A DNA stretch of 64,000 nt from Lachnoclostridium sp. An181 (GTDB taxonomy: Bacteria; Bacillota; Clostridia; Lachnospirales; Lachnospiraceae): the NCBI RefSeq assembly GCF_002160325.1, contig NZ_NFKJ01000001.1, positions 62,001 through 126,000 on the forward strand, written 5' to 3'. Below the pieces are notes generated by a model. It was not told the origin of the DNA. It saw nothing but the letters and a program-made list of their open reading frames with translations, and did not search any database. Made by a program: the position numbers and the translations under genes. Positions 54,148 to 63,240 of the stretch are shown in pieces; the first letter of the stretch is position 1, and every line of letters begins with the position of its first letter.

Positions 54148-54211
54148 CGCTTTAAACCGTTACGCTTTAAAGCGTTAAAGAAATAGTAGCAAATATCTTA
54201 TATTTTGTCAA
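54148..54211 (-). promoter_or_regulatory. SSS symporter promoter with tandem 15-bp operator-like repeats
   Basis: Minus-strand -35 TTGACA (54206-54211), 17-base spacer and -10 TACTAT (54183-54188). From about the start site, TAACGCTTTAAAGCG and TAACGGTTTAAAGCG (54163-54177, 54148-54162) lie in direct tandem and differ at one base. The first also contains the palindrome ACGCTTTAAAGCGT. Confidence 0.6.
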
Positions 54212-54219
54212 TCTTTTTA

Positions 54220-54281
54220 TGCAAAAACGGTATTTTGAAACCTGCCTCCTGCTCTTTCTTGTGCAGATTTTCAAAATACCG
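54220..54281 (-). terminator. Terminator after mgsA
   Basis: CGGTATTTTGAAA / TTTCAAAATACCG (54228-54240, 54269-54281) forms a 13-bp stem with a long loop, followed by TTTTTGC on the minus strand. Confidence 0.75.
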
Positions 54282-54292
54282 CTTTCGTTTTT

Positions 54293-54772
54293 CTACTCTT
54301 TCATTTTTTCAACCCGTTCCTGGATCGTCCTGTCATAATTCATAATTTTTCTTTTGTATGTAGTGTCCATATATTTGGAATGCAGCATAAAATCAGCAGT
54401 TGCAAGATTGTTTGCGATTGGTATGTCATACACAACTGCAATTCTTAAAAGCGCCTTCACATCCGGGTCATGCGGCTGCGCTTCAAGCGGGTCCCACAAA
54501 AATATCATGAAGTCTATTTGACCTTCTACTATCTTTGCACCGATCTGCTGATCTCCTCCAAGCGGACCACTGTTGTACGCCCTCACCGGAAGCCCTGTCT
54601 TCTCCGCGATCAGACGGGAAGTTGTACCTGTCCCGCAAAGAAAATGTCCTTTTAATATCTCTTTATTTCTCTCGCACCATTCCACCATCTCTTTCTTTTT
54701 TCCGTCGTGTGCCACCAGTGCGATATTTTTTGTCTTTCCAATTTCAAAGCTAATGTAATGATCCTCGAGCAT
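54293..54772 (-). CDS. mgsA: Methylglyoxal synthase
   Basis: Converts dihydroxyacetone phosphate to methylglyoxal, a phosphate-releasing glycolytic bypass. The 159-residue protein has ALVAHDGKKKEM near 18-29, GTGTTSRLI near 48, the phosphate loop SGPLGGDQQIGA near 68-79 and the catalytic-Asp region FLWDPLEAQPHDPD near 92. ATG 54772 has GGAGG 9 bases ahead; a longer frame overlaps the ABC permease. It lies 19 bases after the ABC permease and is probably cotranscribed. Confidence 0.95.
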   Translation of the reverse strand: MLEDHYISFEIGKTKNIALVAHDGKKKEMVEWCERNKEILKGHFLCGTGTTSRLIAEKTGLPVRAYNSGPLGGDQQIGAKIVEGQIDFMIFLWDPLEAQPHDPDVKALLRIAVVYDIPIANNLATADFMLHSKYMDTTYKRKIMNYDRTIQERVEKMKE

Positions 54773-54791
54773 TGCGATCTTCCTCCTTTTT

Positions 54792-56360
54792 CTAGTCCAA
54801 CTGTTCCATCGTCTCAAATCTTGCCGATGCGAGCACGGCAAGCACTCCTGCAATCAGTATACTATAAATAATGAAAATCGGATAGACCAGATTCAAATTT
54901 ACAAAGATTCCTGCAAGCGCGGCGAATGCAATGCCGACTCCGAGCACCGAATACTGGGCAAGAAGGCGCAGCCATTCCTTAGCCGTGTTTCCCAAAATAT
55001 CTCCAAAGCACGACTCTATCAATATCTTGACGTAAATCTTTACCGCCTGCATCAGCGTATACAACAATATGCAGAATACGATCTGCCACCACGGCAATTT
55101 CCACGCTGTTCCCGCCACCACAGATGCAATCGCACCATCAACCATATTGCGAAAATGCTCCATCAGCGTGGAATACCAAAGTTTCCGAAAAGGCGTATCC
55201 GGTATCATATAGAGGTACGGGCTTTTCAGTTCCTTTCCCCATTTACCGAGATAACCGCTCGTCAAAAGGGAAAGGTACAAGATCACGCAAAAAAGCACAA
55301 TCCCTCCCGGTACATCTTTAAATTCAGGCTCTATCTTCACAGCCACAATCCCCACAATAAGGCTGACAAGGCTCATGTAGCCCAAAATAAAGAATCGTTC
55401 TTTTTTATATTCCAGAACCTGCCTGTAGAAAATAGCTTTTGCCCCGGTTCCCCGATACTCTATATTTGCCCGGCGCCATTTTTTCTTTGTTCCTATGCGG
55501 AAGGTGACTTCACCTTTTTTGTTTTTGTTGTAAAATTCTACATAATCATCCGCAAACTTTGCAGCCTCCTCGTAGTATCCTCCCATACATTTCATTTTCA
55601 CAGCCGCAAAAACAGCCGCAAAAACAAGTATCAGATATGCCGCTGCACCCGGCAGCCATGCTCCTGCAGGGCCAAGCAAAATCAGTCTTAGAAAGGCAAT
55701 ATTCCATCCAATGACCGGGACTGCCTGTACACCTCTGCTGTCCATCAGCGCTATGACAGAGGATAGGGAGAGCGAATTTTTGTAAAAATACCAGACCAAA
55801 AAACCTGCTAACGCCAAAAGACAGATCAGCACAACCTTTGGAAACCACCGTCTCCCTATTTCTGAATGCATTTCATTCCCATAGAAAATGATCACCAGTG
55901 CACACTCCAATGTCACTTCTGCAGTGAATCCCACAAGGAAAAAGATGACCATCTTCCACCCTTCGATCTGGAATACTGCCGAACCCACAATAGCCAAAAT
56001 AAGATATATAATAAAAGAAAATAAAAAATTTTTTATTGCTGTGTACACAAGAATTGTCTTCGGCGATATCGGCGAAGGAAAAACAAAATGTGTATGTCCC
56101 TGCTTAAAAAGCAGTCCTTTTCTCTTGGAATAAGCATAGAGGTTTGTCCCCACTGCATAAATCGTCCATAAAGTGACAATTCCTATAAAAATAAAAGGTG
56201 CTCCCTTGATTTCCTTTTCTGCAATCTGATATCCTCCGAACGCAAACATTCCCACATACAGGAGAATAATTCCAAAGTACAGGTATGTCACTGGTTTGTG
56301 GATTGCCTTTTTCAACCGATTGATCATGGTCCGTTTTGTCATGTAGATCAGTGCTCTCAT
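54792..56360 (-). CDS. ABC exporter membrane protein (PF16962 type)
   Basis: A 522-residue membrane protein with about 12 helices, of the putative ABC exporter family: it starts RALIYMTKRTMINRLKKA and has HTHFVFPSPISPKTILVY near 92-109. The substrate is unknown. Its ATG overlaps the ATPase stop by 4 bases, so the two form one transporter. The hydrophilic segment near 280-300 (RIGTKKKWRRANIEYRG) lies between the two membrane halves. Confidence 0.87.
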   Translation of the reverse strand: MRALIYMTKRTMINRLKKAIHKPVTYLYFGIILLYVGMFAFGGYQIAEKEIKGAPFIFIGIVTLWTIYAVGTNLYAYSKRKGLLFKQGHTHFVFPSPISPKTILVYTAIKNFLFSFIIYLILAIVGSAVFQIEGWKMVIFFLVGFTAEVTLECALVIIFYGNEMHSEIGRRWFPKVVLICLLALAGFLVWYFYKNSLSLSSVIALMDSRGVQAVPVIGWNIAFLRLILLGPAGAWLPGAAAYLILVFAAVFAAVKMKCMGGYYEEAAKFADDYVEFYNKNKKGEVTFRIGTKKKWRRANIEYRGTGAKAIFYRQVLEYKKERFFILGYMSLVSLIVGIVAVKIEPEFKDVPGGIVLFCVILYLSLLTSGYLGKWGKELKSPYLYMIPDTPFRKLWYSTLMEHFRNMVDGAIASVVAGTAWKLPWWQIVFCILLYTLMQAVKIYVKILIESCFGDILGNTAKEWLRLLAQYSVLGVGIAFAALAGIFVNLNLVYPIFIIYSILIAGVLAVLASARFETMEQLD

Positions 56361-57055
56361 TGCCTTTCACCGCCTGTCATCTCAAAGAAAACTTCATCAA
56401 GCTCTTTGTCTCCAATCTGCTCTTTTGTGTATGAGCCAATGATGTGTCCAGCCTGCATGATGAACATGACATCAAAAATGTCTTCCACCATCTCCAACAT
56501 GTGCGTGCTGATCAGCACACTGACTCCGGCATTCTTCAGTTCTTTTACCACCTCTTTGAGTTCTTTGATCGCTTTTGGGTCCAGCCCAACCATAGGTTCA
56601 TCCAAAAGGATCACTTTAGGGCGGATAGCAAGTGCACAGATAATGCTGACCTTCTGCATCATCCCCTTGGAAAGCTCATTTCCCATTTTGTCCTGCTTAT
56701 CCCAAAGCTCGAACCGTTTCAGAAGGTTTTCCAGCTCCTCGTCTGTGATACTGCTTTTGTATGCCATCCGGATAAACTCCAGATGTTCTCTAACACTCAA
56801 CGCCTCAAACATAGCTGGAATCTCGGGCACATAACCAAACACCTTTTTCGCCTCCACTGACCTGGATGGAGTTCCCTGTATCAGAATCTCTCCTTTAAAC
56901 CGCAAAAGACCTGCAATACACTTGATGACCGTAGATTTTCCGGCTCCGTTTGGTCCCAGCAGAATCCCCACGCAGCCGTCCGGAACCGCAAACCGGATGC
57001 TGTCCACTGCCGGCGTTTTCCCATACCATTTCGTCAAGTCCATTACTTCCAGCAT
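56357..57055 (-). CDS. ABC transporter ATP-binding protein
   Basis: A 232-residue ATPase with Walker A GPNGAGKST near 34-42, Q-loop PEIPAMFEALSVREHL near 76, ABC signature LSKGMMQKV (near 129, a variant of LSGGQ), Walker B VILLDEPMVGLD near 149 and an H-loop ISTHMLEMVED. Pairs with the downstream permease. GGAGG lies 7 bases before ATG. Confidence 0.93.
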   Translation of the reverse strand: MLEVMDLTKWYGKTPAVDSIRFAVPDGCVGILLGPNGAGKSTVIKCIAGLLRFKGEILIQGTPSRSVEAKKVFGYVPEIPAMFEALSVREHLEFIRMAYKSSITDEELENLLKRFELWDKQDKMGNELSKGMMQKVSIICALAIRPKVILLDEPMVGLDPKAIKELKEVVKELKNAGVSVLISTHMLEMVEDIFDVMFIMQAGHIIGSYTKEQIGDKELDEVFFEMTGGERQ

Positions 57056-57082
57056 AACTTTTCCTCCTTACAACATAAAAAC

Positions 57083-57144
57083 ACTTTTCGTAATTTGTAT
57101 TATTAATTTAATACAATAATACGAAAAGCGTTCTTTCTTGTCAA
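57083..57144 (-). promoter_or_regulatory. ABC-exporter promoter overlapped by a long dyad
   Basis: Minus-strand -35 TTGACA (57139-57144), 17-base spacer and -10 TATTAT (57116-57121). The outer arms TTTTCGTA / TACGAAAA (57085-57092, 57120-57127) and inner arms TTGTATTA / TAATACAA (57095-57102, 57109-57116) share an axis near 57106 and cover the -10 and start site. This geometry suits a repressor. Confidence 0.6.
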
Positions 57145-57160
57145 TACATATTTTGAAAGC

Positions 57161-57826
57161 CTATTGTTTCTCCACAACTTCGCCCTGTTTTTTGTAAATA
57201 CTGTCTCCGGGAACAAATCCTCTCACCATGGACAGAGGATAAATGTTTGTATGGCTGCCCACAACGGTACCTGGATTTAGCACACTGCCGCATCCGACCT
57301 CCACTTCATCTCCCAGCATGGCACCGAATTTCTTCAATCCGGTTTCCACGATGCCTTCCGGTGTTCTCACTGTTGCAAGCGTCTTGTCCGATTTCACATT
57401 TGATGTGATGGAACCAGCACCCATATGAGACTTGTATCCCAAAATAGAGTCTCCCACATAATTGTAATGCGGAACCTGCACTTTGTTGAAAAGGATAACA
57501 TTTTTAAGCTCCGTGGAATTCCCCACAACAGCTCCTTCTCCAACAATGGCATTGCCCCTGATGAAAGCACAGTGCCTGATTTCTGCATTTTTTCCAATAA
57601 TGGCAGGACCGTGGATGGATGCCGTAGGGGCAACCTGAGCGCTTTTCGCGATCCAGATATCCTCGCCCTTTTTCTCATACTCTTCTCCGCTTAATCCTGC
57701 ACCAAGCAAAAGAATAAAATCATGGATCTTGGGGAGCACTTCCCACGGATATTCCACTCCCACAAAGATATCCTTTGCAATCGTCTCATCCAGATTATAA
57801 AGTTCCTTTACCATTAACTCTTTCAT
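57161..57826 (-). CDS. Left-handed beta-helix acyl/nucleotidyltransferase-like protein
   Basis: A 221-residue protein with a short helical N-terminus followed by hexapeptide repeats of the GlmU C-terminal/glucose-1-phosphate thymidylyltransferase type (AIIGKNAEIRHCAFIRGNAIVGEGAVVGNST, then GDSILGYKSHMGAGSITSNVKSDK). The GlmU-like segment around residues 120-150 resembles the acetyl-CoA/sugar site, but there is no uridyltransferase domain. Function unknown; a sugar-phosphate acetyltransferase role is possible. Its ATG overlaps the topB stop by 4 bases. Confidence 0.8.
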   Translation of the reverse strand: MKELMVKELYNLDETIAKDIFVGVEYPWEVLPKIHDFILLLGAGLSGEEYEKKGEDIWIAKSAQVAPTASIHGPAIIGKNAEIRHCAFIRGNAIVGEGAVVGNSTELKNVILFNKVQVPHYNYVGDSILGYKSHMGAGSITSNVKSDKTLATVRTPEGIVETGLKKFGAMLGDEVEVGCGSVLNPGTVVGSHTNIYPLSMVRGFVPGDSIYKKQGEVVEKQ

Positions 57827-59859
57827 TTTATCTCTCCTTTCGATTTTACTGTTTTCTTTCCTGTCTTTTTATAATATGCCGCTGCTTTGTCATAATACTG
57901 TTTCAGCTGATACTGATTTTGAAGGGCCAGAACTCCCTGAGTTCTGCTTCGGATAAACTGTTCCAGTTTTGCCATGTACTCCTCAGCTGTGATCTGTCCT
58001 TCTGCCACATACGTCAACCCCTTTTCCCAGCTTGCAGTGAGTTCCGGATTCAAAAGTGAGCGGATGGAGTGTTCCACCACATCATAGATCATCTCGCCCA
58101 TCAAGGTAGGCGTGATGATCTGGGTCTTTTTGTTCAAAGATAAATATTTGATGTGCATCAGTTTTTTCAAAATCTCCGCTCGTGTAGCACTTGTGCCAAT
58201 ACCGCTTCCCTTTATCTGCGCCCGCAGCTCCTCGTCCTCGATCAACTGCCCCGCATTTTCCATTGCAAGAATCATGGAGCCGGAATTATACCGTTTTGGC
58301 GGCGATGTCTCCCCTTCCTTGATCTCCAGAGAATTTATGGAAAGGATATCCCCCTTCTTCAGCTTTTTAACGGATGATAAAAATGCACTTCCCTTTTGCC
58401 CCTCGCCCTCTGTCGCAGAATCCTCCTGTTCCTTTTTCTGAAAAGGTATGCCCGCAACCTTTAAATAGCCCTCGTCTTCCAGAACCCGAAAACCGGAAAA
58501 AAACTTTTCCTCCCTTATCTGTGTGACAATATTCATTTTCCTGTACACAGCCGGAGGATAAAAAATACTCAAAAATCTTCGCACGATCCTCTCGTACACA
58601 TCCTTTGCAAATCTTCCAAGAGATGGCAGAAGTGCCAGCCCCTGCCCGGTTGGAATGATGGCATAGTGGTCTGTAATCTGTTTGTCGTTGACATACCTTG
58701 TCTTTCCCAGTCCTTTATGACTTTGCATGGCAAGGATATCCTGAAGATAAGGCGCTGCCACCTCGTATTTGGAAAGCCCGTTCAAATTTTTGTGGATCTC
58801 TTTTGCAACTGCCGATGAGAGCACTCGGGCATCTGTCCTTGGATAAGTCACAAGTTTTTTCTCGTAAAGCTCCTGAACGATCCTAAGCGTCTCATCCGGA
58901 CTGATCTTAAATCTTTTGGAACAGTCATTCTGCAATTCTGCCAGATTGTACAAAAGAGGCGGATTTTTCTTTTCCTGTTTTTTTTCCACATTTACGATCA
59001 GGCACTGAATTGGCTTTTGTTCTTTCAGATAGACGGTAAGTTCTTCTGCATCTTTCTTTTCCTTGAAACCGTTTTCCTTATAGAGTTTTGGAGACTGAAA
59101 GTAGCGGGAGCCCTCCACAGCCCTCCACTCACCCTCAATCTCTCCATCGGGCATCGCTATGCTGCTGACAACGCGGTAGAATGGTGTCTTCACAAACTCA
59201 CGTATCTCCCGCTCTCTTCGGACAACCATTCCAAGCACACAAGTCATCACCCTTCCAACAGAAAGCACTGCATATTTATGTCCAAGATAACTGGCTATCC
59301 CGTTTCCGTATTTCAAAGTCAAAAGTCTGGAAAAGTTAATCCCCATCAGGTAGTCTTCCTTTGCGCGCAAATACGCGGAGGCAGAAAGATTGTCGTATGT
59401 TTCCAGATTTTTTGCTTCTTTTATCCCTCTTAAGATTTCCTCTTCTGTTTGGGAATCGATCCAGACTCGCCTTCTCTCTTTTCCGTGCACACCTGCCATC
59501 TGCTCCACAAGACGGTATATGTACTCTCCTTCCCGCCCGGAGTCTGTACAGACATAGATGACATCCACATCTTTGCGGTTTAAAAGTCCTGCGACAATGC
59601 GGAACTGTTTCTCCACTGCCGGAATGATCTCATATTTATACTCCTTAGGAATAAACGGCAGTGTGGAAAGACTCCACTTTTTCAATTTTTCATCATACGC
59701 CTCCGGATAGCTCATAGTGACCAAATGTCCTACGCACCAGGTCACAACCGCCTCTTCTGCCTCCAGGTATCCATCCTTTCTTTTTGTATTTAATTTCAGT
59801 GCCTTTGCGAATTCCTGCGCAACGCTTGGTTTCTCCGCTATGTATAATGATTTTCCCAT
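57823..59859 (-). CDS. topB: DNA topoisomerase III
   Basis: Type IA topoisomerase. The 678-residue protein has the Toprim start SLYIAEKPSVAQEFAKAL (4-21), the acidic metal cluster VCTDSGREGEYIYRLV near 102-117, the active-site Tyr in KKLVTYPRTDARVL near 310, and the type IA motif GSGIGTSATRAEIL near 575. There are no C-terminal zinc fingers. ATG 59859 has GGGAAGGT upstream; a frame 20 codons longer starts within the promoter. Confidence 0.94.
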   Translation of the reverse strand: MGKSLYIAEKPSVAQEFAKALKLNTKRKDGYLEAEEAVVTWCVGHLVTMSYPEAYDEKLKKWSLSTLPFIPKEYKYEIIPAVEKQFRIVAGLLNRKDVDVIYVCTDSGREGEYIYRLVEQMAGVHGKERRRVWIDSQTEEEILRGIKEAKNLETYDNLSASAYLRAKEDYLMGINFSRLLTLKYGNGIASYLGHKYAVLSVGRVMTCVLGMVVRREREIREFVKTPFYRVVSSIAMPDGEIEGEWRAVEGSRYFQSPKLYKENGFKEKKDAEELTVYLKEQKPIQCLIVNVEKKQEKKNPPLLYNLAELQNDCSKRFKISPDETLRIVQELYEKKLVTYPRTDARVLSSAVAKEIHKNLNGLSKYEVAAPYLQDILAMQSHKGLGKTRYVNDKQITDHYAIIPTGQGLALLPSLGRFAKDVYERIVRRFLSIFYPPAVYRKMNIVTQIREEKFFSGFRVLEDEGYLKVAGIPFQKKEQEDSATEGEGQKGSAFLSSVKKLKKGDILSINSLEIKEGETSPPKRYNSGSMILAMENAGQLIEDEELRAQIKGSGIGTSATRAEILKKLMHIKYLSLNKKTQIITPTLMGEMIYDVVEHSIRSLLNPELTASWEKGLTYVAEGQITAEEYMAKLEQFIRSRTQGVLALQNQYQLKQYYDKAAAYYKKTGKKTVKSKGEIK

Positions 59860-59890
59860 ATTGTACCTTCCCTGTCTTTTCATACAGCCC

Positions 59891-59919
59891 ATTGTAGCAT
59901 TTTTCCCTTCTGCTTCCAA
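59891..59919 (-). promoter_or_regulatory. topB promoter
   Basis: Minus-strand -35 TTGGAA (59914-59919), 17-base spacer and -10 TACAAT (59891-59896), 32 bases before the topB start. Confidence 0.5.
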
Positions 59920-59928
59920 GGAAAAATT

Positions 59929-62043
59929 CTATCTGCCAAACAAACGCATATAAACTCTTGAGAAGATACCGGTTCTTTTTTTCTTCTTTTTCTCAATCTG
60001 AGATGTCGCCCCGATGGCTTCCTCCATAAAAATTTCCTGAGCATTGACCGGGCGGCCGCTTTGCACTCTCTTTTTGTATGTTCCGTCACTTTGCATTTTT
60101 CTGCCTTTTACATTGTCAGTCAGCATGATCTTCATCATGCGGTTTATCATCTTTTTTATTGTTTCATCGTAAACCGGACATGCGACTTCCACCCTTTTTT
60201 CTGTGTTTCTTGTCATCATGTCCGCAGAGCCAATGTAAATTTTCTGTTCCTCTCCCTTTCCAAAACAAAAAATCCTTGCATGTTCCAGATATCTTCCCAC
60301 AATACTCATAATCGAAAGATTATCTGTCTCCCCAGCGATTCCGGGTAAAATGCAGCAGATTCCTCGTACATTCATGCTGATTTTTACGCCAGCCATTGAT
60401 GCTTCTTTTAATTTTTCCATAAAATCAATGTCTGTCACAGAGTTCATCTTCATCACAATTCTTCCCTCCTCCCCTTTCTGGATTTCCTCATCCATGAGGG
60501 AAAGGATTTTTTTCTTTAAACTTACCGGAGATACAAGAAGATCATGGTATTCTCCCTCCAAGTTTCCGATAGACATATTCTGAAAAAATGCTGCTGCATC
60601 CTCTCCGATTCTTCTGTCTGCAGTCATCAGAGATAAATCCGTGTACATGGCTGCTGTTTTTTCGTTATAGTTTCCTGTCCCAATCTGTGTGATATACTCG
60701 ATGTTTCCTTTATTCCTGTATGTGATCAGGCAGATTTTGGAATGTACTTTATACTTTTCAAATCCGTACAGCACGCGGCATCCTGCTGCCTCCAGCGTCT
60801 CAGACCAGTCAATATTATTCTGCTCGTCAAACCGGGCTCTTAGTTCAATGAGAACTGTCACCTCTTTGCCGTTTTCCGCGGCAGCACAGAGATACTCCAC
60901 AAGCCGTGTCTTTTTCGCAAGTCTGTAGATGGTGATTTTGATGGTCATCACGTTAGGGTCTGTGGATGCTTCTTTTACAAGTCTCAAAAATGGCTCCATG
61001 CTTTCATAAGGGTAGAACAAAAGAATGTCCTTTTTTCTCACCTGTTTCATCACACTGCCCTCGTTTAGCATTCTGGATGGCTGGGGTTCAAACGGTCTTT
61101 CCGTAAGTGCCCGTTTCATGGAAAGAGGAATCTTATCAATGATTCCAAAAATATAATCCAGTTTCATCGGCATTTTTGTCCGATAGATCTGTTTTTTTTG
61201 AATCCTAAATTTTTCACAAAAAAACTGTTCCATCTCCTGACTCAGGGGTTGTGCTGTCTCAAGCCTCACCACCGCCATCTTTGTTCTTTTGTGCAGTGTT
61301 TTTTTCATCAGTTTCCGAAGATCTTTTTCCTCATCCACTGCATCGTCATCCGGCGTGATATCCGCATTTCTCGTCACGCAGATATAGTTTTTGTCTGAAA
61401 TCTGATATTTGTCAAAGATAAGTTCCAGATATTCCAAAATTACCTTTTCCATTCGGATATAGCGGATATCATGTCCCGGCAGATAAAGAATGTCGGAGAC
61501 AAATTCCGGCACCGGAACAATACCCAGTTTCCACTTGCTGCCCCGGCTTAAATTTGCCACCACGTAGAGCGCTTTATTTAAAAGATGAGGAAATGGATGG
61601 TTTGCATCCACAATCTGCGGGGAAAGGATTGGAAGAATCTGTTCTTTAAAATATTTTTTTACATACTTCTTTTCCTGTGGAACCAACTCTTTAAAATCAA
61701 GGCCGCACACACCATATGGACTCAATTGCTTTTTGATTTCCCCGTAAACCTTGTCTCTTTCTTTGTACAAGGGGCTCACAGCGTCAAAAATAGTATCCAG
61801 CTGCTCCTTTGCAGTCATCCCGGAACGCTTGTCAATTCTGTCTTTTTTCATAAGTGTCATGTCATACAGACTGCCCACACGGATCATAAAAAATTCATCC
61901 AGATTGCTTGTAAAAATCGCAACAAATTTCATTCTCTCCAGAAGAGGTACACTGAAATCTTTTGCCTCCTCAAGCACCCTCTCATTGAATCTGAGCCATG
62001 AAATTTCTCTGTTCTGCGTATAATTAAACTCTTTTCTTCCCAT
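59929..62043 (-). CDS. ppk: Polyphosphate kinase 1
   Basis: Reversibly makes polyphosphate from ATP. The 704-residue protein has NREISWLRFNERVLEEA near 10-26, TSNLDEFFMIRVG near 45-57, the YRLAKKTRLVEYLCAAAENGKEVTVLIELRARFDEQNNI block near 360, the phospho-His in KVHSKICLI near 422 and the second catalytic His in LEHARIFCF near 580. ATG 62043 has GAGGG upstream; a 30-codon longer frame would enter the asd terminator. Confidence 0.95.
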   Translation of the reverse strand: MGRKEFNYTQNREISWLRFNERVLEEAKDFSVPLLERMKFVAIFTSNLDEFFMIRVGSLYDMTLMKKDRIDKRSGMTAKEQLDTIFDAVSPLYKERDKVYGEIKKQLSPYGVCGLDFKELVPQEKKYVKKYFKEQILPILSPQIVDANHPFPHLLNKALYVVANLSRGSKWKLGIVPVPEFVSDILYLPGHDIRYIRMEKVILEYLELIFDKYQISDKNYICVTRNADITPDDDAVDEEKDLRKLMKKTLHKRTKMAVVRLETAQPLSQEMEQFFCEKFRIQKKQIYRTKMPMKLDYIFGIIDKIPLSMKRALTERPFEPQPSRMLNEGSVMKQVRKKDILLFYPYESMEPFLRLVKEASTDPNVMTIKITIYRLAKKTRLVEYLCAAAENGKEVTVLIELRARFDEQNNIDWSETLEAAGCRVLYGFEKYKVHSKICLITYRNKGNIEYITQIGTGNYNEKTAAMYTDLSLMTADRRIGEDAAAFFQNMSIGNLEGEYHDLLVSPVSLKKKILSLMDEEIQKGEEGRIVMKMNSVTDIDFMEKLKEASMAGVKISMNVRGICCILPGIAGETDNLSIMSIVGRYLEHARIFCFGKGEEQKIYIGSADMMTRNTEKRVEVACPVYDETIKKMINRMMKIMLTDNVKGRKMQSDGTYKKRVQSGRPVNAQEIFMEEAIGATSQIEKKKKKRTGIFSRVYMRLFGR

Positions 62044-62084
62044 AATTTTCCCTCTTCCACTCATGCTTTTCCTGATTTTAAGGC

Positions 62085-62130
62085 AAAAAGAGGGAGTTAC
62101 ACAGCCTCTGCCGTGCAAAACCCTCTTTTT
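62085..62130 (-). terminator. Terminator after asd
   Basis: AAAAAGAGGG / CCCTCTTTTT (62085-62094, 62121-62130) forms a stem with a 26-base loop, ending in a T-run on the minus strand, between asd and ppk. Confidence 0.7.
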
Positions 62131-62133
62131 CAT

Positions 62134-63219
62134 TTATTTTTCCTTGATATATCCTTTTGCGACAAGTGTCTCCGCACAGAGAACTGCTCCGCCGGCTGCT
62201 CCTCTCACTGTGTTATGGGAGAGCCCCACAAACTTGTAATCGTACACTGTATCTTCCCTGAGGCGTCCAACAGAGATTCCCATTCCATTCTCAAAATCAA
62301 CGTCCAGTTTTACCTGCGGACGATTGTCTTCTTCCATGTACTGGATAAACTGTTTCGGTGCACTTGGAAGCTCCAGCTCCTGCGGAAGACCTTTGAAGTT
62401 TACCAGTTTTTCGATCAACTGCTCTTTTGACGGTTTCTTTGCAAATTTTACAAATACGGCTGCAGTATGCCCATTGAGCACAGGCACACGGATACACTGT
62501 GTGGTGATGACCGGTCCCTCAGCTTTTTCAATTTTTCCATCCACAACTTTTCCCCAGATCCTAAGCGGCTCCTGCTCACTCTTTTCTTCTTCTCCGCCGA
62601 TGAACGGGATGATATTTTCCACCATCTCCGGCCAGTCCTGGAATGTCTTTCCTGCTCCGGAAATCGCTTGATAAGTTGTTGCCACTACTTCCACAGGCTC
62701 AAACTCTTTCCACGCTGTCAGAACAGGTGCATAACTTTGAATGGAACAGTTTGGTTTTACTGCAACAAATCCGCGGTTTGTTCCAAGGCGTTTTTTCTGT
62801 GCTTCGATCACCTCAAAGTGTTCCGGATTGATTTCCGGAATGACCATCGGCACGTCCGGGGTCCAGCGGTGCGCGCTGTTGTTGGACACAACCGGAGTCT
62901 CTGTTTTTGCATAAGCATCCTCAATTGCTCTGATCTCCTCTTTTGTCATATCCACTGCACTGAATACAAAATCAACGCCGGATGCCACCTTTTCGATTTC
63001 ATTGACATTCGCCACAACCAGATTTTTGACACCTTCCGGCATTGGTGTCTGCATTTTCCATCTGCCTCCCACTGCCTCCTCATAAGTCTTTCCTGCAGAT
63101 CTTGGGCTTGCGGCAACTGTTACAACTTCAAACCAAGGATGGTTCTCCAAAAGAGAGATAAATCTTTGTCCTACCATTCCTGTCGCTCCCAAAATACCTA
63201 CTCTTAATTTTTTTTCCAT
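62134..63219 (-). CDS. asd: Aspartate-semialdehyde dehydrogenase (archaeal/fungal-like branch)
   Basis: Reduces aspartyl phosphate to the semialdehyde for Lys, Thr and Met synthesis. The 361-residue protein has VGILGATGMVGQRF (7-20) for NADP, catalytic Cys in VAVKPNCSIQSY near 150, and the active-site His/Arg segment CIRVPVLNGHTAAVFV near 240. The WTPDVPMVIPEINPEH block is typical of the archaeal/yeast branch rather than the E. coli-type enzyme. It is 21 bases after argH. Confidence 0.95.
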   Translation of the reverse strand: MEKKLRVGILGATGMVGQRFISLLENHPWFEVVTVAASPRSAGKTYEEAVGGRWKMQTPMPEGVKNLVVANVNEIEKVASGVDFVFSAVDMTKEEIRAIEDAYAKTETPVVSNNSAHRWTPDVPMVIPEINPEHFEVIEAQKKRLGTNRGFVAVKPNCSIQSYAPVLTAWKEFEPVEVVATTYQAISGAGKTFQDWPEMVENIIPFIGGEEEKSEQEPLRIWGKVVDGKIEKAEGPVITTQCIRVPVLNGHTAAVFVKFAKKPSKEQLIEKLVNFKGLPQELELPSAPKQFIQYMEEDNRPQVKLDVDFENGMGISVGRLREDTVYDYKFVGLSHNTVRGAAGGAVLCAETLVAKGYIKEK

Positions 63220-63240
63220 TGTTTCACTCTCTCCTTTATT

